From NCBI GenBank assembly GCA_949126835.1, contig OX421495.1, positions 21,008,958 to 21,072,957 on the forward strand: 64,000 nt of DNA. The letters are read 5' to 3'. The notes under the pieces were generated by a model. It had not been told where the DNA came from and did not search any database. It saw only the letters and a program-made list of their open reading frames with translations. Each line of letters opens with the position of its first letter. Positions within the stretch are counted from its first letter, which is position 1. Source of the stretch: Anisus vortex. Lineage: Eukaryota > Mollusca > Gastropoda > Planorbidae. Shown here one piece after another: positions 44,981-56,419 of the stretch. Made by a program: the position numbers and the translations under genes.

Positions 44981-45178
44981 TAGACGTGTGCAACATTTTT
45001 CTGCTTTGGGCCGCATATGAAATTTTATACAACAAGACGGGTCACATAGTATAAAAATTTATTTGCATTATCAATGCAACGAATTAAAAGAAATGCCATT
45101 ATAAGCTCTTCGGGGGCCAAACTAAAAGCCTTGGCGGTCCGTTTTGTGGCCCGCGGGCCGCTTGTTGCACACCCTTGC
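44981..45178 (+). mobile_element. hAT-type MITE, 198 bp
   Basis: Left TAGACGTGTGCAACATTTTT and right GGGCCGCTTGTTGCACACCC then TTG form inverted termini. A perfect 8-bp duplication CTTTAAGC flanks it (44973-44980, 45179-45186). Confidence 0.85.
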
Positions 45179-45567
45179 TTTAAGCTTTTCTTTAAAAATA
45201 ATCCTCTTTGATAAGCTGTTTTTGTTTTGCTGTTATTTAAAAAATCACAGTCATAACAACAATTGAATCATGTTAGTCGTGCTAGAGATGTAACCACTGG
45301 CCTTGCACAAACCACGATCATTATTACAGAAAAGATATCCCTGAAATTTGAACTGCCACATGATTATTGATTGGTCCGCAGCAAACAACAACTTTTGTTT
45401 TGTATAGATCTCCGGGGGTCTATTTTTCTTTGATGGCTTATCCCAGTGCACAGATCACCTTCTCAGTGTTGTTGTGACGTTTCTGGACAGTTAAGGTTGA
45501 TGCTTTCTGTCAGTTGGCCAGCAGATTAGTTGCTACATTCTTTTTTAAAATTTATTCTGGTTTAAAG

Positions 45568-46639
45568 CATCGGTTCTCAACAAGGGCGATATCGCCCCCT
45601 TATGGGGGGCGGTGATAAGCTTTAGGGGGGCGCTGACATTCCCGGGGGCGATTAGGGGGCGGTGAAGGGCAAGTGGGCGGTACAAACGTACCTGATATAT
45701 TTTAACACCTCAGCTATATGAATCGATTAGTTTTCGGATGATGAAATGTGATGTAAACGCAAGTGCCGCTAAATATCTGATATCCCCCAACAGTATGCCT
45801 ACATATTATTATATTATTAAGAAATAGGAATCGCAGTGACTTTTCGGTGAGGTAGGAGTATGTATTTGGCAAATATAGTGTGCGGCTAGCTGGTCCTGTG
45901 GTTCGTTAACCGGACTGTCAACCCTGCTGACCGATCACTGTCGCCCTAACATCTGCTAATATTACTGATATTTTGATCTCAGTTTAACCGAGATTTCCTT
46001 AATGTGTTTTTGGACATTATTACTACATTTACACTATTGTTAAGCGGTATAGAAAAGTAGTTATCATACTAACTGGGTAGTTATTGTAATGTTTAAAAAT
46101 ATACATATAAATTCTTTAGTCATTTAATATTTATATAATTTTCAAATACTTTTTACAGTTTGGTCATTTCAAACTTATAAATTGTAAGCCATTTATTGTT
46201 TATAAAAGAAAAAAACAACAGAAATATTAGCTCAAATAAAACGGGCTAATTATCTCCCTTTAACAAAAAAATGTTTCCACATTTCATTCAATAATGATGC
46301 CGAACAAGTTCTGTTTTGTACAATAACAAATATTACTGATTATTAGACCTAAGGCTTATGCAACCAAAATTGTTACAAAAATAGACAAATTGCTAGCAAC
46401 ACACCAGGCAAACGATTCGCATTGATTTATTTAAACCTTTTGTTGAGGCAATTTTTTTATCTATTAATTCTTACAATATGTTTCCTTTTCAGTTTTTTTA
46501 AAGATAATTAATCACACAAAAAGTATAGTCCGCCTAAAAAAATTGCAGAAACTAAAGTCCAGATGGGCGGAAGGGGGGGGGCGCTAAAAGAAAGTTGGGG
46601 GGGGGGGGCGGTGAGCGGAAAAGAAAATGTAAAAGGTTT
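45568..46639 (+). mobile_element. Non-autonomous hAT-type element, complete, 1072 bp
   Basis: Termini CATCGGTTCTCAAC and GGTTTAGAACCTATG. Perfect 8-bp duplication GTTTAAAG (45560-45567, 46640-46647). G-rich subterminal blocks (GGGGGGCGGTGA) are present at both ends. The interior at about 45886-45955 resembles the head of the type 2 SINE (GCTGGTCCTGTGG, then ACCGGACTGTCAACC and CACTGTCGCCC) without its tail. It is the uninterrupted reference for the split copy at 4956-9119. Confidence 0.9.
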
Positions 46640-46969
46640 AGAACCTATGGTTTAAAGGGATGATATGCGAGGTAATAGACAGTAATGATAAGAAGAAAAT
46701 GGGAACTATTTTCGTTTTTTTTAATGTTATATTCGATAAAATGATTTGACGGGCGGTTTTTATCTAAATCTTATAGTGGACAAAAGTATTATATAATGGG
46801 CAGACTTTATAGAAATGTTATCTTTAAAAAAAAATGATGTATTGGCCAGAATTTATCGAATGTTATAGTCGACAAAATGATGTATTGAGCAGACTTTATC
46901 GCAACGCTGTATTTGGAACAGAACGCATTGGAGAAACATTATCATCCAATGGTTTGGTACACCGACTAA

Positions 46970-47130
46970 AAGTAAAAGTAAATTGAGAATGAGCAGAGGT
47001 TCCTCTGGCCACACAATCCCATAGTAGGGAAACAGTTAACGAAAAATGATGAAATCGATTTCATCAGCTCCGTGGACCTTCGGGACACCATTTCATTGCC
47101 TTTCATTAACTTACGAGTTGTTCCTTATAC
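46970..47130 (+). mobile_element. Diverged type 1 SINE fragment
   Basis: TCTGGCCACACAATCCCATA matches the SINE core at 50200-50220. Later similarity (CAGCTCCGTGGACC) is weak. Low confidence. Confidence 0.35.
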
Positions 47131-47154
47131 CAAACCAACGTAAACTATAATTAA

Positions 47155-47227
47155 CCCTTCCCGTACCGACCTACTTCTATCTATGCTGCCTTCAGTTCCA
47201 CTATATACGCGCCCGGGACTGTAAGGG
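47155..47227 (+). mobile_element. 73-bp piggyBac-like MITE, copy 3
   Basis: Left flank TTAA (47151-47154) and right flank CTAA (47228-47231), one change from TTAA. Same orientation and length as the copy at 23908. Confidence 0.75.
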
Positions 47228-47231
47228 CTAA

Positions 47232-48769
47232 ACACATCATGTAGAAGCTCTGTTATGCTTTCTATAATTGTTGGAACTCATGCGACAAGCTCTAAAAGTT
47301 TCATAACTCTTCCAAACGAATACAAATACTAGGCGAAGTCTGTCATCAGAAACTATTCTCTTTTATCACAGGTGATTCACAAGCTCAATGTTTGATTCAA
47401 TTTGTTTTATGTCTCGTACAGTACATTTGTTTATCGATTCTTGTATCAAATAAACAAAAAAACGTTTAAAAACTGTATCAATAGTTCTAACTCTTGTTCC
47501 AGACATCTAAAAATGCATTGTTTTTTTTTATTATTATTTTATATGGCTTTAATCAAGTTGCAATTGATAGTGCTGGTTCTAGTAAAAACAAAATAAAATG
47601 TTAATGATATAAGTTAATATAACCGTCTAGACAGGCTTTTTACTATTTTAGACACACACACAGCTATATAACTACCGTGATGTTTTGTTTACAAACAATT
47701 ACTTGTTGTGGGTTTGAGAGTTTGAAAACTAAAACTTCAGTTGCTTAAAGGAAACTGTCTCAATGTTATCTTTCGATGTTAAAAGTTATAACTGAAGTGC
47801 ACGCAAAAAAAACACAGACAAAAAAAATACAACAGACAAAACTAACACAACCCAACGGGCACACCACGCCGCATCGGCGGGGAAAAAACGTGGTTTTCAC
47901 GTGTTTCCCCCGTTGATACGACGCGGTTTGCCCGCTGGGAAGGAATACAAAAAACAAAAGACTTTCTATTAGATTTACTTCTAGCTAAAAAACAATTATA
48001 AAATTATAAAAAAACGAATTAGTTTCTAGAACATTTTACCGAATACAGCAAAGTAAGGATAGTGTAGGAAAAAACTGTGACAAGAATAATGAACATTTAC
48101 AAAGATATGTTATGTGCAGTAATCAAAGTTATTTCAGTAAAGAACACAATAAAAAAGGCTGCTTGCACATTGATCTTATCCAATCCAACATTGTCTTCTT
48201 CGATAGAAAATTTCTTTATGTGTTCGAGTATTCAATAGTGCTTTCTCAAAAAAAATATTTTTTTTTCATCTTTTGCCTTTATTAAGAGATGCCAATCCCC
48301 AAGTGGATTCGTGGCTTGAATTTATACAATTACTTTTTTTTTTTATCCGCTAATTTAAATGGATAAAGCTTGAAGCTGGAAGAAACTAATGGAAGAAAGT
48401 AAGAATAGAGTGACAGCTAAAATATACATTGGAGAGTTGAATTCTTTGACGCGTTTCTAATTTGATTTCTCACAATTACCCCCCCCCCCCTTTTTTTTTA
48501 ATTCCTTTTCAATTTTTTTGTCATTTAGACTAAAATAATTAGAATCTTTTTTTCAACTTCCAAAAAAAAAAAAAAAACAGGCTCTATTAACTGTATATCT
48601 GATAAGGTGGTTGAGAAAGCTAAGGATTGGGTAACGAATTTTAGAAATGAATTTAAGCTGTGAACATATTTTAGAGATGCTTTTTATCTATTATTTACAA
48701 AAGGAATAAATGCATGGAATGACAAGTCTATAGCCTTGACCATTAACTCAAACATTAATCTTAATGGTC
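47232..48769. other. Unassigned intronic DNA with a short palindromic MITE
   Basis: Apart from the palindrome at 47851-47939 and homopolymer runs (48481-48495, 48562-48576) I see nothing that can be named. Confidence 0.5.
47851..47939. mobile_element. 89-bp palindromic MITE-like sequence
   Basis: The left CCCAACGGGCACACCACGCC and right GACGCGGTTTGCCCGCTGGG are inverted repeats. The centre ACGTGGTTTTCACGT is also palindromic, so the whole folds into one imperfect hairpin. GC content is far above the flanks. Target duplication not resolved. Confidence 0.5.
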
Positions 48770-49026
48770 AGTTAATTGGCCAGTCATTTAATACACCTGT
48801 TGGCTCATTATTTAATACACCTATTGTCCCGTCAGTTAATACACCTATTGTCCCGTCAGTTTATACACCTATTGGCCCGTCAGTTAATACACCTATTGTC
48901 CCGTCAGTTAATACACCTATTGTCCCGTCAGTTAATACACCTATTGTCCCGTCAGTTAATACACCTATTGGCCCGTCAGTTAATACACCTATTGGCCCGT
49001 CAGTTAATACACCTATTGGCCCGTCA
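48770..49026. repeat. 24-bp minisatellite, about 10 copies, in intron 4
   Basis: Unit GTTAATACACCTATTGTCCC then GTCA, alternating GTCCC and GGCCC. Because 24 is divisible by 3, each frame repeats one octapeptide (for example PSVNTPIV). It ends about 90 bp before exon 5. Long frames here are repeat-derived. Confidence 0.92.
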
Positions 49027-49118
49027 GCCCTGGATACATGCAGACATTTTAATGGACTATCCTGTGGAAAGTTACAGGTGTCGTTTTGTTCTCTCATAAT
49101 GACCAATCTGACTGACAG

Positions 49119-49266
49119 GGCGACGACCGCTGTTGCTGCAGTAATTCCGTGTTCGGGGCCAAGAACACCATGCTATCGTGGTGTGACATCCCCTGCTCCG
49201 GTGACGAGAGTGTCGGCTGCATCGGGGCGAAAAACAGAGGGAAGCAGTGGGCCACGTTCGAAATAG
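49119..49266 (+). CDS. WSC protein exon 5: second half of WSC domain 2
   Basis: Acceptor CTGACAG. Starts in phase 0 with GDDRCCCSNSVFGAKN, then TMLSWCDIPCSGDESVGCIG and KNRGKQWATFEI. It is parallel to exon 3 but ends WATFEI, unlike the usual SVY. The donor GTCAGT follows one base (phase 1). A 24-bp satellite lies about 90 bp upstream in the intron. Confidence 0.8.
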
Positions 49267-50039
49267 GTCAGTGCCAAAATGAAATTTATATACGGGCCTT
49301 CTCAAAAAGAAACTAATCCATGGTTTGACTCTTGAATTTTTAAAACGGGGATTATATGAGGTTTAATTTTTTCGTTTTCCTTTTGCTACGCTAGTCACTT
49401 TGTTTATCTGCATACATGAAAAGCTAAAGTTATTCTTAGCAATCAAAGGTTTCGAGGATGAACGCTAAGTGCGTGAAGTTTAGTTGACGTTGATATTTTG
49501 AAATGGTAACTTGTTGAAACTTCATGACAATGGTGTCTGTTCTCTCTGTGTAGTGCAGTTTGTGGCAGGAAATGATAGGGGATGAAGGGATGGGAAGGGA
49601 AAGAAGCACATCAAGACAGATCGTAAGATGGCGTGTTTTATCTCAGCGTGCGTTCCCCTGTCCTCCGCCTATGTACAAAATATTGCAAAATGTGCCGAAT
49701 GAATGGAACACTCTCAAACATACACACTCACTCAAACATTGAAATACACCCACAATCACATACACACTCATTTAACCACGCCTACAGACGATACAGCCCC
49801 TTGCATGTTAATATTATACCCTATGAATTACATTACTAATTTATAATAAGTCATTATAGAAAATAATAATTCCGGGAGTTGGCAAACGCCATTCTTACCT
49901 CCCCTCCCCCTCCCCTAGCTGACTACCTCACATTCTACTACAAGACTTTAAGTATTATACACACTCTCTACCTTCTCCATCTTACGTCACCAGCTCGAGT
50001 GGAAAACTTCAAGAGGTGGCCGAAGTCAATGTTTCTAGA

Positions 50040-50300
50040 GGCCCAGTGGCTGGAGCCGCAATTCCCAGGTAACGGTTTTACAGCTGTTTGTGCGTTTGTA
50101 CCTTAAGGTCCTGGGTTCGAGTCCTGATGAAGGCTAGGATCTTTCCCTGAGTCTACCCAGCTCTGATGTTGGGGTAAAAAAAATGCAGTTGGGCATTGTG
50201 CTGGCCACACAATCACCTAGTATGCCGTGGCCACAGAATCTGGTGAACGCTGCTTCACCGGCCCTATGATCAGTTTGACCCCACAAGTGTACTTTACTTG
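50040..50300 (+). mobile_element. Type 1 tRNA-derived SINE, near-complete
   Basis: B-box GGTTCGAGTCC at 50114-50124, an A-box-like AGTGGCTGGAG about 70 bp before, then the core GGGCATTGTGCTGGCCACAC and GTGAACGCTGCTTCACCGGC shared with 623-770. It ends near TTTACTTG. It is the best local copy. The upstream boundary is uncertain. Confidence 0.7.
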
Positions 50301-51362
50301 TTTGTTTGTTAGCGCTGTGTGTAGCAAAGCATGTTAAAGATGCATGAAGTTATCGCAATAAAACGAAGAAGGACCAACACTGACAGATAAAACACTGAAA
50401 TTACTCATGCATAACTACTGAACTAAATGGTATTATGTTCATACTCAATGACTCAATTTTTTTTTTATGTTCTAAACAAACATTTTACATCATTTGATCC
50501 GGTGAAAAATTACACAAACAAACAACAAACTACGGTACTTTAAATTTTTATAAATAAATGAACTTGCTCACGGAACGTACACATTTGATGCCACATACTA
50601 AATATAAAGACGGTAGGGCGCGAACGAGTCCACTAACCCTTACAAGGGCTTGACCAATGTGTGGTTCTAAGTCATACGAAAATTCAAGACTGATATTTCG
50701 TTTTACTTTATACATAACGGATACTATTAAATATAGTGCATGCAGAAATAATCTTTCAAATATAACATAGTCTTTTTACAATCCTGTAAAAGGACCATTC
50801 CCATTGAACACGTGAGTATGTACATTAATTCCGGTTGTAGACAAATCCTTTGTGGGATAAAAAAAAAAAGGAAAAAACATTGGGAAAACATTTGCCAAAA
50901 ACGATAATAAAAGAGTTGGATTTAAAAAAAAAACGAAAATAAAAATATTACAATATGCTATACATCTTGTGTGGACGACCCTTGAAATGAGCAACAAATA
51001 AACAGGATAATTTATGTTTATTCTAACGGAACTGGTCAATTATCGATATTTAAACATTTGTATTGAACATAAAAACAAAGAGCGCGAAAGGAAGAGCTCT
51101 GTATATATTAAATATACAAGCCCCGTTGAACATCGGCCGGTCCGCTGGAACGTTTTGTTCTGCCAACTGATGGTAAACGTAAAAAAAAATAAAAAATAGG
51201 TCATGTCTTCTCGGATCATGAGAGATGGTGGACCTTAAAGCGAAAAAAAAAATCAATGGACATCGATTTATGGAGTTTATATTTTAGAACCTTATTTTGT
51301 TTGTTTTTGTTGGTTGCTTTAGGTTTGAAATTACGTCCCAGTCGTAAGATTGGTTTGTCTAT

Positions 51363-51668
51363 CAGTGGTTCCCAACCGTTTTAATGCCGCGACCCTTTTA
51401 TACATCTTTTCACGTTATGGCGACCCCCAACCGTAAGCGTAAACCTTTTTTTCGTCGCTACCTTATAACTGTAGGCCTAATGTGCTACTGTTGTAAAATG
51501 TAATGTAAATATCTCATATAACTGTAATGTGTTACTGTTATAAAATGTAATGTAAATATCTCAGGTAACTGTAATGTGCTACTGTTATAAAATTCAATGT
51601 AAATTTCTCATATAACTGTAAATGTGCTACTGCGACCTCCATGAAATGGTTCTTTGACCCCTATTAAG
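51363..51668 (+). mobile_element. Truncated hAT element related to 24085-25327
   Basis: The left end CAGTGGTTCCCAACC and following GCCGCGACCC and TTATGGCGACCC blocks match 24085-24200. Near its right side, GCGACCTCCATGAAATGG matches 25263-25280, but the terminus is gone. Between them, a unit of about 47 bp (AACTGTAATGTGCTACTGTT) is repeated about 3.5 times (51465-51630). Confidence 0.65.
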
Positions 51669-52160
51669 ATTTAACATTTAATGTTGGTATATTCTTAAAA
51701 CCATAATTTTTAATTTCTTAAAAACCCTAACCCTAAAAAAAAAACTTCAATGTGAACAAACCCGATATATTTTTTTTTAAATATATAAACAAATACTAAA
51801 TCTAATCAAGGGAGGTAATTGTCCTAATGTTAAGTCTTTTTAGGGCAATGATTTTAGTAAACAATTTTTTTAACTGCACAAGTTGCATTTGAAAAAAATA
51901 AATATTGTATATGCATAGGCCTATATCATTACCGGTACTCAAATTGATAAAAATACGTAAAATGAACAATCAATTAATTAATGTTTGTACATTATAAAAG
52001 TAATTTTTTAAATACCCTTTTAGCTACTAGCTTGTTTTAATTAGTACGCATTTACTTCTTGAATGAGTGTAATGTAATATGAATGTCAAATTGAACTTAA
52101 CTTTTTGAAAAGCCTTATTTTTAAGGTTTGAAGACTAAAGAAAAGAGGAATAGTCTAGAC

Positions 52161-52863
52161 CAGCGATGGCGAACCTATGGCACGCGTGACACAGCTATCA
52201 CGCGGACCCATTTCTGTGGGCACGCGAGCATTTACCAAAAAAGGAACAGTTTAGTTATAACCACACCGCTAGGGATGGGATCGTCTATTTAAAATTATCA
52301 TTTTGTCGGATCGACTGTGAATGGAAAGAATTTCTTGAAGAGAAATTGAGGAAATATCTCACCCAGTTTCTAGTTTTTGTAAGTATCTTTCGCAAACAAA
52401 CCATCTGACAGAAGGCAAGCTTTCAAATGTCACTCTGCATAGCAATACATGGTAAGCTTCTCTCTGATGGGGATTTTATGAAAACGGTCATGTTGGCTGA
52501 TAGTAATTATCTTTTTAATGATTTACCAAACAAAGATAAAATTATGCAACACATCTCTGAGATACCACTTAGCAGAAATACTGTTAAAGATCGAGTCTTG
52601 CGCATGGAAAGTGATGTTAGTCGGCAGATCACTACTGACTTACAAAAGTCTGCCTGCTACTCCATGTGCTTGGGTGAAAGCACAGATGTAAATAATCATG
52701 CAAGGCTTGCGGTAATTTTGCGTTATGCAGTTGGTGACATTATGAGAAAAGAGCTGGTGAAATTGTTATCTTTGCCTGAAAGAACACAAGGGATAGATAT
52801 CCACAATGCTGTTATTGAATTTTTTTTGGCACAAGATATAAAACCAGAAAATATTGGTCACTG
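52161..52863 (+). mobile_element. hAT element A, internally deleted, 703 bp
   Basis: Left end CAGCGATGGCGAACC; right end reduced to TCACTG. A perfect palindromic 8-bp duplication GTCTAGAC lies at 52153-52160 and 52864-52871. The interior encodes the N-terminal part of the transposase. Adjacent element B shares the second GTCTAGAC. Confidence 0.8.
52427..52863 (+). pseudogene. hAT transposase N-terminal part (element A)
   Basis: The frame from 52427 encodes MSLCIAIHGKLLSDGDFMKT, then ISEIPLSRNTVKDRVLRM, CLGESTDVNNHARLAVILRY and FFLAQDIKPENI before reaching the element's end. The ESTD motif carries the first conserved acid of hAT transposases. The rest of the catalytic domain and the dimerisation region are deleted. 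The open frame reads on into element B to 52987, which is coincidental. Related to GTF2IRD2/ZBED5-type transposase-derived genes. Confidence 0.75.
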
Positions 52864-53219
52864 GTCTAGACCAGTGATGGCGAACCTTTTTGAGGCCGCG
52901 TGCCCAAAGTGCAGTACAAGACCAACTTATTTCTTTCAACGTGCCAACACAGCAATGAAAACAATATATACTGAGGTTTTACTTTAGAAAAAAAAACAGC
53001 CCATATAGTTGTCCGAAAAGAATAACAAATTAACAGTTATTTGAATGATACAAACAGTCTTTTATATATTAAAAAATGAACTGTAGCAAATGAACATTTT
53101 TTTTTATATATTACAATAACAGTAGGACTAATTACAGTTAATTGTATGCAAAATTATGCCAAATGCAGTTGGCATAATTTTGCATACTTAAAGTACTTAA
53201 AGTGATTTTTTTCCGTTGT

Positions 53220-54958
53220 GTGCATGCTTATAATTTGTCAAGCCTTGGCTCATACTCTGTAACTTTAAGAGCGACACATGAATCAATCAGATCATTTGTC
53301 AATCTGTTTCTGGTATCGGATTTGATATAATTTAAAGTTGAAAACATCTGACCCAAACAAAGTAAGAAGTGCAATCCTAAGTGCTTTCATCGACTTGAAA
53401 TTAGTTGGCAGAGAATGCCACACTTTATTGATTTCATCATCAGTTACTAACTGTGCTGTTCTTTGACATCCTTCTTCTCAAGTGTTTCATGCAGAAAATA
53501 GAATGTATTTTTCCAGATAGAGCTTTCTTTTAATTTCAATAGCTCCTTTTCCAGATTACCTAAATCTAACCACATTAAGCAGGAAAGATCAAGTTCTTCA
53601 AATTTAGCTTTATCCGTGGAAGTAAGAAAACAGAGGGTTGTCTCCGTCTTACAGAACTGTACATATCTATTACTGAAATTCTCGTTTGTAGCTGCTACAA
53701 TTCTGAAAAATTCATTGTAGATTTCCTGATGGCTTGTAGGGTTGTCGGTAAATATTATAGAAATCTGTAAATGCATTTTTACGTTTGGAAAATATTTCAG
53801 CTGCCCACTTTGTAGGTCTCTTTAATTGGCCTGCAGTTTTCTTGTTCTGATATCACAAAACATCATTTCTGCTGTTTTTCCCGAACATTGCAGTATTTTA
53901 TTCAGTTCATTGATGTGTGCTGTAAAATCTGTAAAAACAACAACATGGGGTTGGTAAGCCAGACCATATCAGTGAGCTGTGGATAATTCTGCCCCTTTTG
54001 AATCATAAACTGCATAATCTCATTCCAGCATGATACAAATCTCTCCAATACTCGTCCTCTGTTCAGCCACCTGACATTATTGTACCCGAGTCAAGTGTTA
54101 TACAGCGCCTTGACCTCATCAAAAAGTGCGTGAAACTGTGGACAATTATGATCAGCAGCCATGATGTAATTGACCATTTTTGTGATATCTTTGAGGATAT
54201 CATCTAATTTCATACTGCTATCCCTGGCATAAAGAGCTTCTTGGTGTATAATACAGTGAAACTGAACGACTAGGTGTTTTGCTTCTGTAAGAAAGAACTG
54301 TATGAAACCAGATGCGTCCCCCACCATGCGATGTGCCTCGTCACTAGTAACTGAAACTACTTTTTCTGGTTTTATATCTTGTGACATAAATAGCTTATAT
54401 AAAAGCATTGTGGACATCTATCCCTTGTGTTCCTTCAGGCAGAGATAACAATTTCACCAGCTATTCTCTCATAATGTCACCCAGTGCCCTTACAAAGGGA
54501 GGGGGGGGGGGGCAGAGAGGGGTGACAATTCTAGGGGTCGGCAAATATAGTCTAAATATAGCACTAAACAAGCAGTTACAGTATTCAAGGGGGCGTCGCT
54601 AAAACGTTTGCCCTGGGGCGCTACATATGCTTGTGAAGGCCCTGATGTCACTAACTGTATGACGCAAAATTACCACAAGCCTTGCATGATTTTTTACATC
54701 TGTACTGTCACCCAATCACATGGAGTAGCAGGCAGCCTTTTGTTAGTCAGTAGAGGTCTGCTGACTAACATTACTTGCCATGCGTAAGACTCTATCTTTA
54801 ACAGTATTACTGCTAAGTGATATCTCAGAGATGCGTTGCGTAATTTTATCCTTTTTTGGAAAGTCACTAAAAAGGGAATTACTCAGAGCCAATATGGCCA
54901 TTTTCAGACAATCTCCATCAGAGAAGGGTATACAATGTTTTGCTATACAGAGTGACAT
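53220..54958 (-). pseudogene. hAT transposase of element B, broken
   Basis: Order on the minus strand: MSLCIAKHCIPFSDGDCLKM, then LSSNTVKDRVLRM and loss of frame with a MITE insertion, then KPEKVVSVTSDEAHRMVGDA, FHCIIHQEALYARDSSMKLD and FHALFDEVKALYNT, then SIIFTDNPTSHQEI, and remnants of the C-terminal dimerisation region near 53280-53345. Each piece aligns with elements A and C. It would once have bound the terminal repeats and cut and joined DNA. It is now inactive. Confidence 0.75.
54482..54644 (-). mobile_element. hAT-type MITE nested in element B
   Basis: Ends CAGTGCCCTTACAAAGG and its partner CTTGTGAAGGCCCTG. Flanking ATGTCACC (54474-54481) and ATGTCACT (54645-54652), 7 of 8. Same family as 11030-11212. 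It lies inside the transposase of element B, so it is younger than B. Confidence 0.8.
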
Positions 54959-55180
54959 TTGAAAGTTTGCTTCTGTCAGATGATTTGTTTGAGAAAGATA
55001 CTTACAAAAACTAGCAGAGTGGAAAGAAACTCTTTTCTTTCATTTTCGATCTGACAAAATGGCCGTTTTAAATCGACGATGTGGTGTGGCCATAACTAAC
55101 ATGTTCAATTTTTGGTAAATGCTCGCGTGTCCTCAGAAATATTTCTCTGCGTGCCATGGTTCGCCACCGCTGGTCAAGAC

Positions 55181-55480
55181 TCTATAGACTCTTGACGAGG
55201 AATCGGCAACCTACGGCAAGCGTTCCAGACTTTGTCCCCCATAACCTTGATGTCTGCTACCAGTTCACATGTCAAGGACATTTTCTTTTTGGTGGGAGTT
55301 AGAGTGGGGTCATCGTCTTTATTCTTGTGCCTGTGTGAAGAGGTTATTGGCCGAAGAATATGAAATGCTGCATGGGCAGCGTGGTCACATTCTAAAAAAA
55401 AGTCACGAGACAATACTACATAATTTTAGGCTGCTTCCGATTAGGACAATATTATAATTTTATAGAAGTACTACTATTGA
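55181..55480. repeat. Possible degraded hAT terminus and flank
   Basis: GGAATCGGCAACCTACGGC just after element B looks like another hAT-type terminus (GGTCGGCAAACTACGGC style). No partner end was found. The 79-codon minus frame 55174-55413 shows no domain. Confidence 0.3.
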
Positions 55481-56007
55481 AAGTGTTGTCGACTAGTGTA
55501 GCGGAGTAAAATGTCCTTTGTTTAAACAGTATTTCCCCAAAATGTGAAGCAGAGAAAGAAATAGAACATCTCATACGCCATACATGTATATTGCATTGCT
55601 ATTCTGAATGTTAATAATTAAAAGTTTAGTTTTGACTCAAATATGTCAGACAGTTTCAAACTCGGTAAGCTTCAACCACACAACTCTTTTGAAAGGTAAT
55701 CAATTCTAGACAGGGCCATTTCTTTCTAAATTATCTCCGCTTCTACAATCAGATCTATGAATATTAACAGGCAAGAACAATGTCTGCCGCACAACGTGTG
55801 CCCTGATCTGGAAACGAGCTAATTACTATTTTATGAATAAATAAAGACTTGACACAAAAAAAAAACATGCTTAATTATATTACTCTAAGCTATTGCGAAA
55901 AAAGACCAGCAGACGTAAAGTTGTGTGCAGCAGGGCTCAAAAGAAAACATTTGGAGGCCTCAAACAAATCCAGATTTTGATTGCGTTGTTTTATGATTTC
56001 CCTAACT
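55481..56007. other. Unassigned intronic DNA
   Basis: No gene or repeat recognised. Confidence 0.5.
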
Positions 56008-56419
56008 CAGTGATGGCGAACCTTTTTGGGGCCGCGTGCCCAAAGTGCAATACAAGACCAAGTTATTTCTTTCAACGTGCCAACAAACCAATTAAAACAA
56101 AATACTGAGATTTTACTTTAGACAAAAAAACAGCTCATACAGTTGTCCGAACTAATTAACATATTTTGTCCAAAAAAGAATAACAAATTTAAATTAACAG
56201 ATCTTTGAATGATACAAACAGTCTCTTATATAAAAAATATGAACTGTAGTAAATTAAAAAATTATTAATATATTACAATTACTCAATTACAGTTATTACA
56301 GTTAACTGTAGGCTAAGCATTTGGCATGATTTTGCATAGTTAATAGTTAATGTGATTTTTGCTGTTATGTACCCGTGCATGCTGATAATTTGCCAAGCCT
56401 TGGCTCATACTCCGTAACT

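Larger units (their letters stand above)
52872..55172 (-). mobile_element. hAT element B, full-length but decayed, 2.3 kb
   Basis: Left CAGTGATGGCGAACC and right GGTTCGCCACCGCTG termini. GTCTAGAC precedes (52864-52871) and GTCAAGAC follows (55173-55180), 7 of 8. Minus-strand transposase pieces: 54743-54958 (N-terminal), 54091-54417 (SVTSDEAHRMVGDASGF), 53447-53776. A MITE interrupts it at 54482-54644. Many stops. Confidence 0.8.

Noticed and set aside
49978..50070. Possible WSC gene exon between CACCAG and CCAG/GTAACG
   Set aside because: The splice-like borders occur, but the phase (1 to 1) does not resolve the E5/E6 clash, no WSC-like residues appear, and the segment overlaps the head of a type 1 SINE.
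51121..51172. Possible small exon ending ATG/GTAAAC
   Set aside because: Its phases (2 in, 0 out) fit neither neighbour, and in the required phase it contains a stop.
51720..51735. Telomere-like CCCTAACCCTAA
   Set aside because: Only two units are present, in AT-rich surroundings; chance is sufficient.
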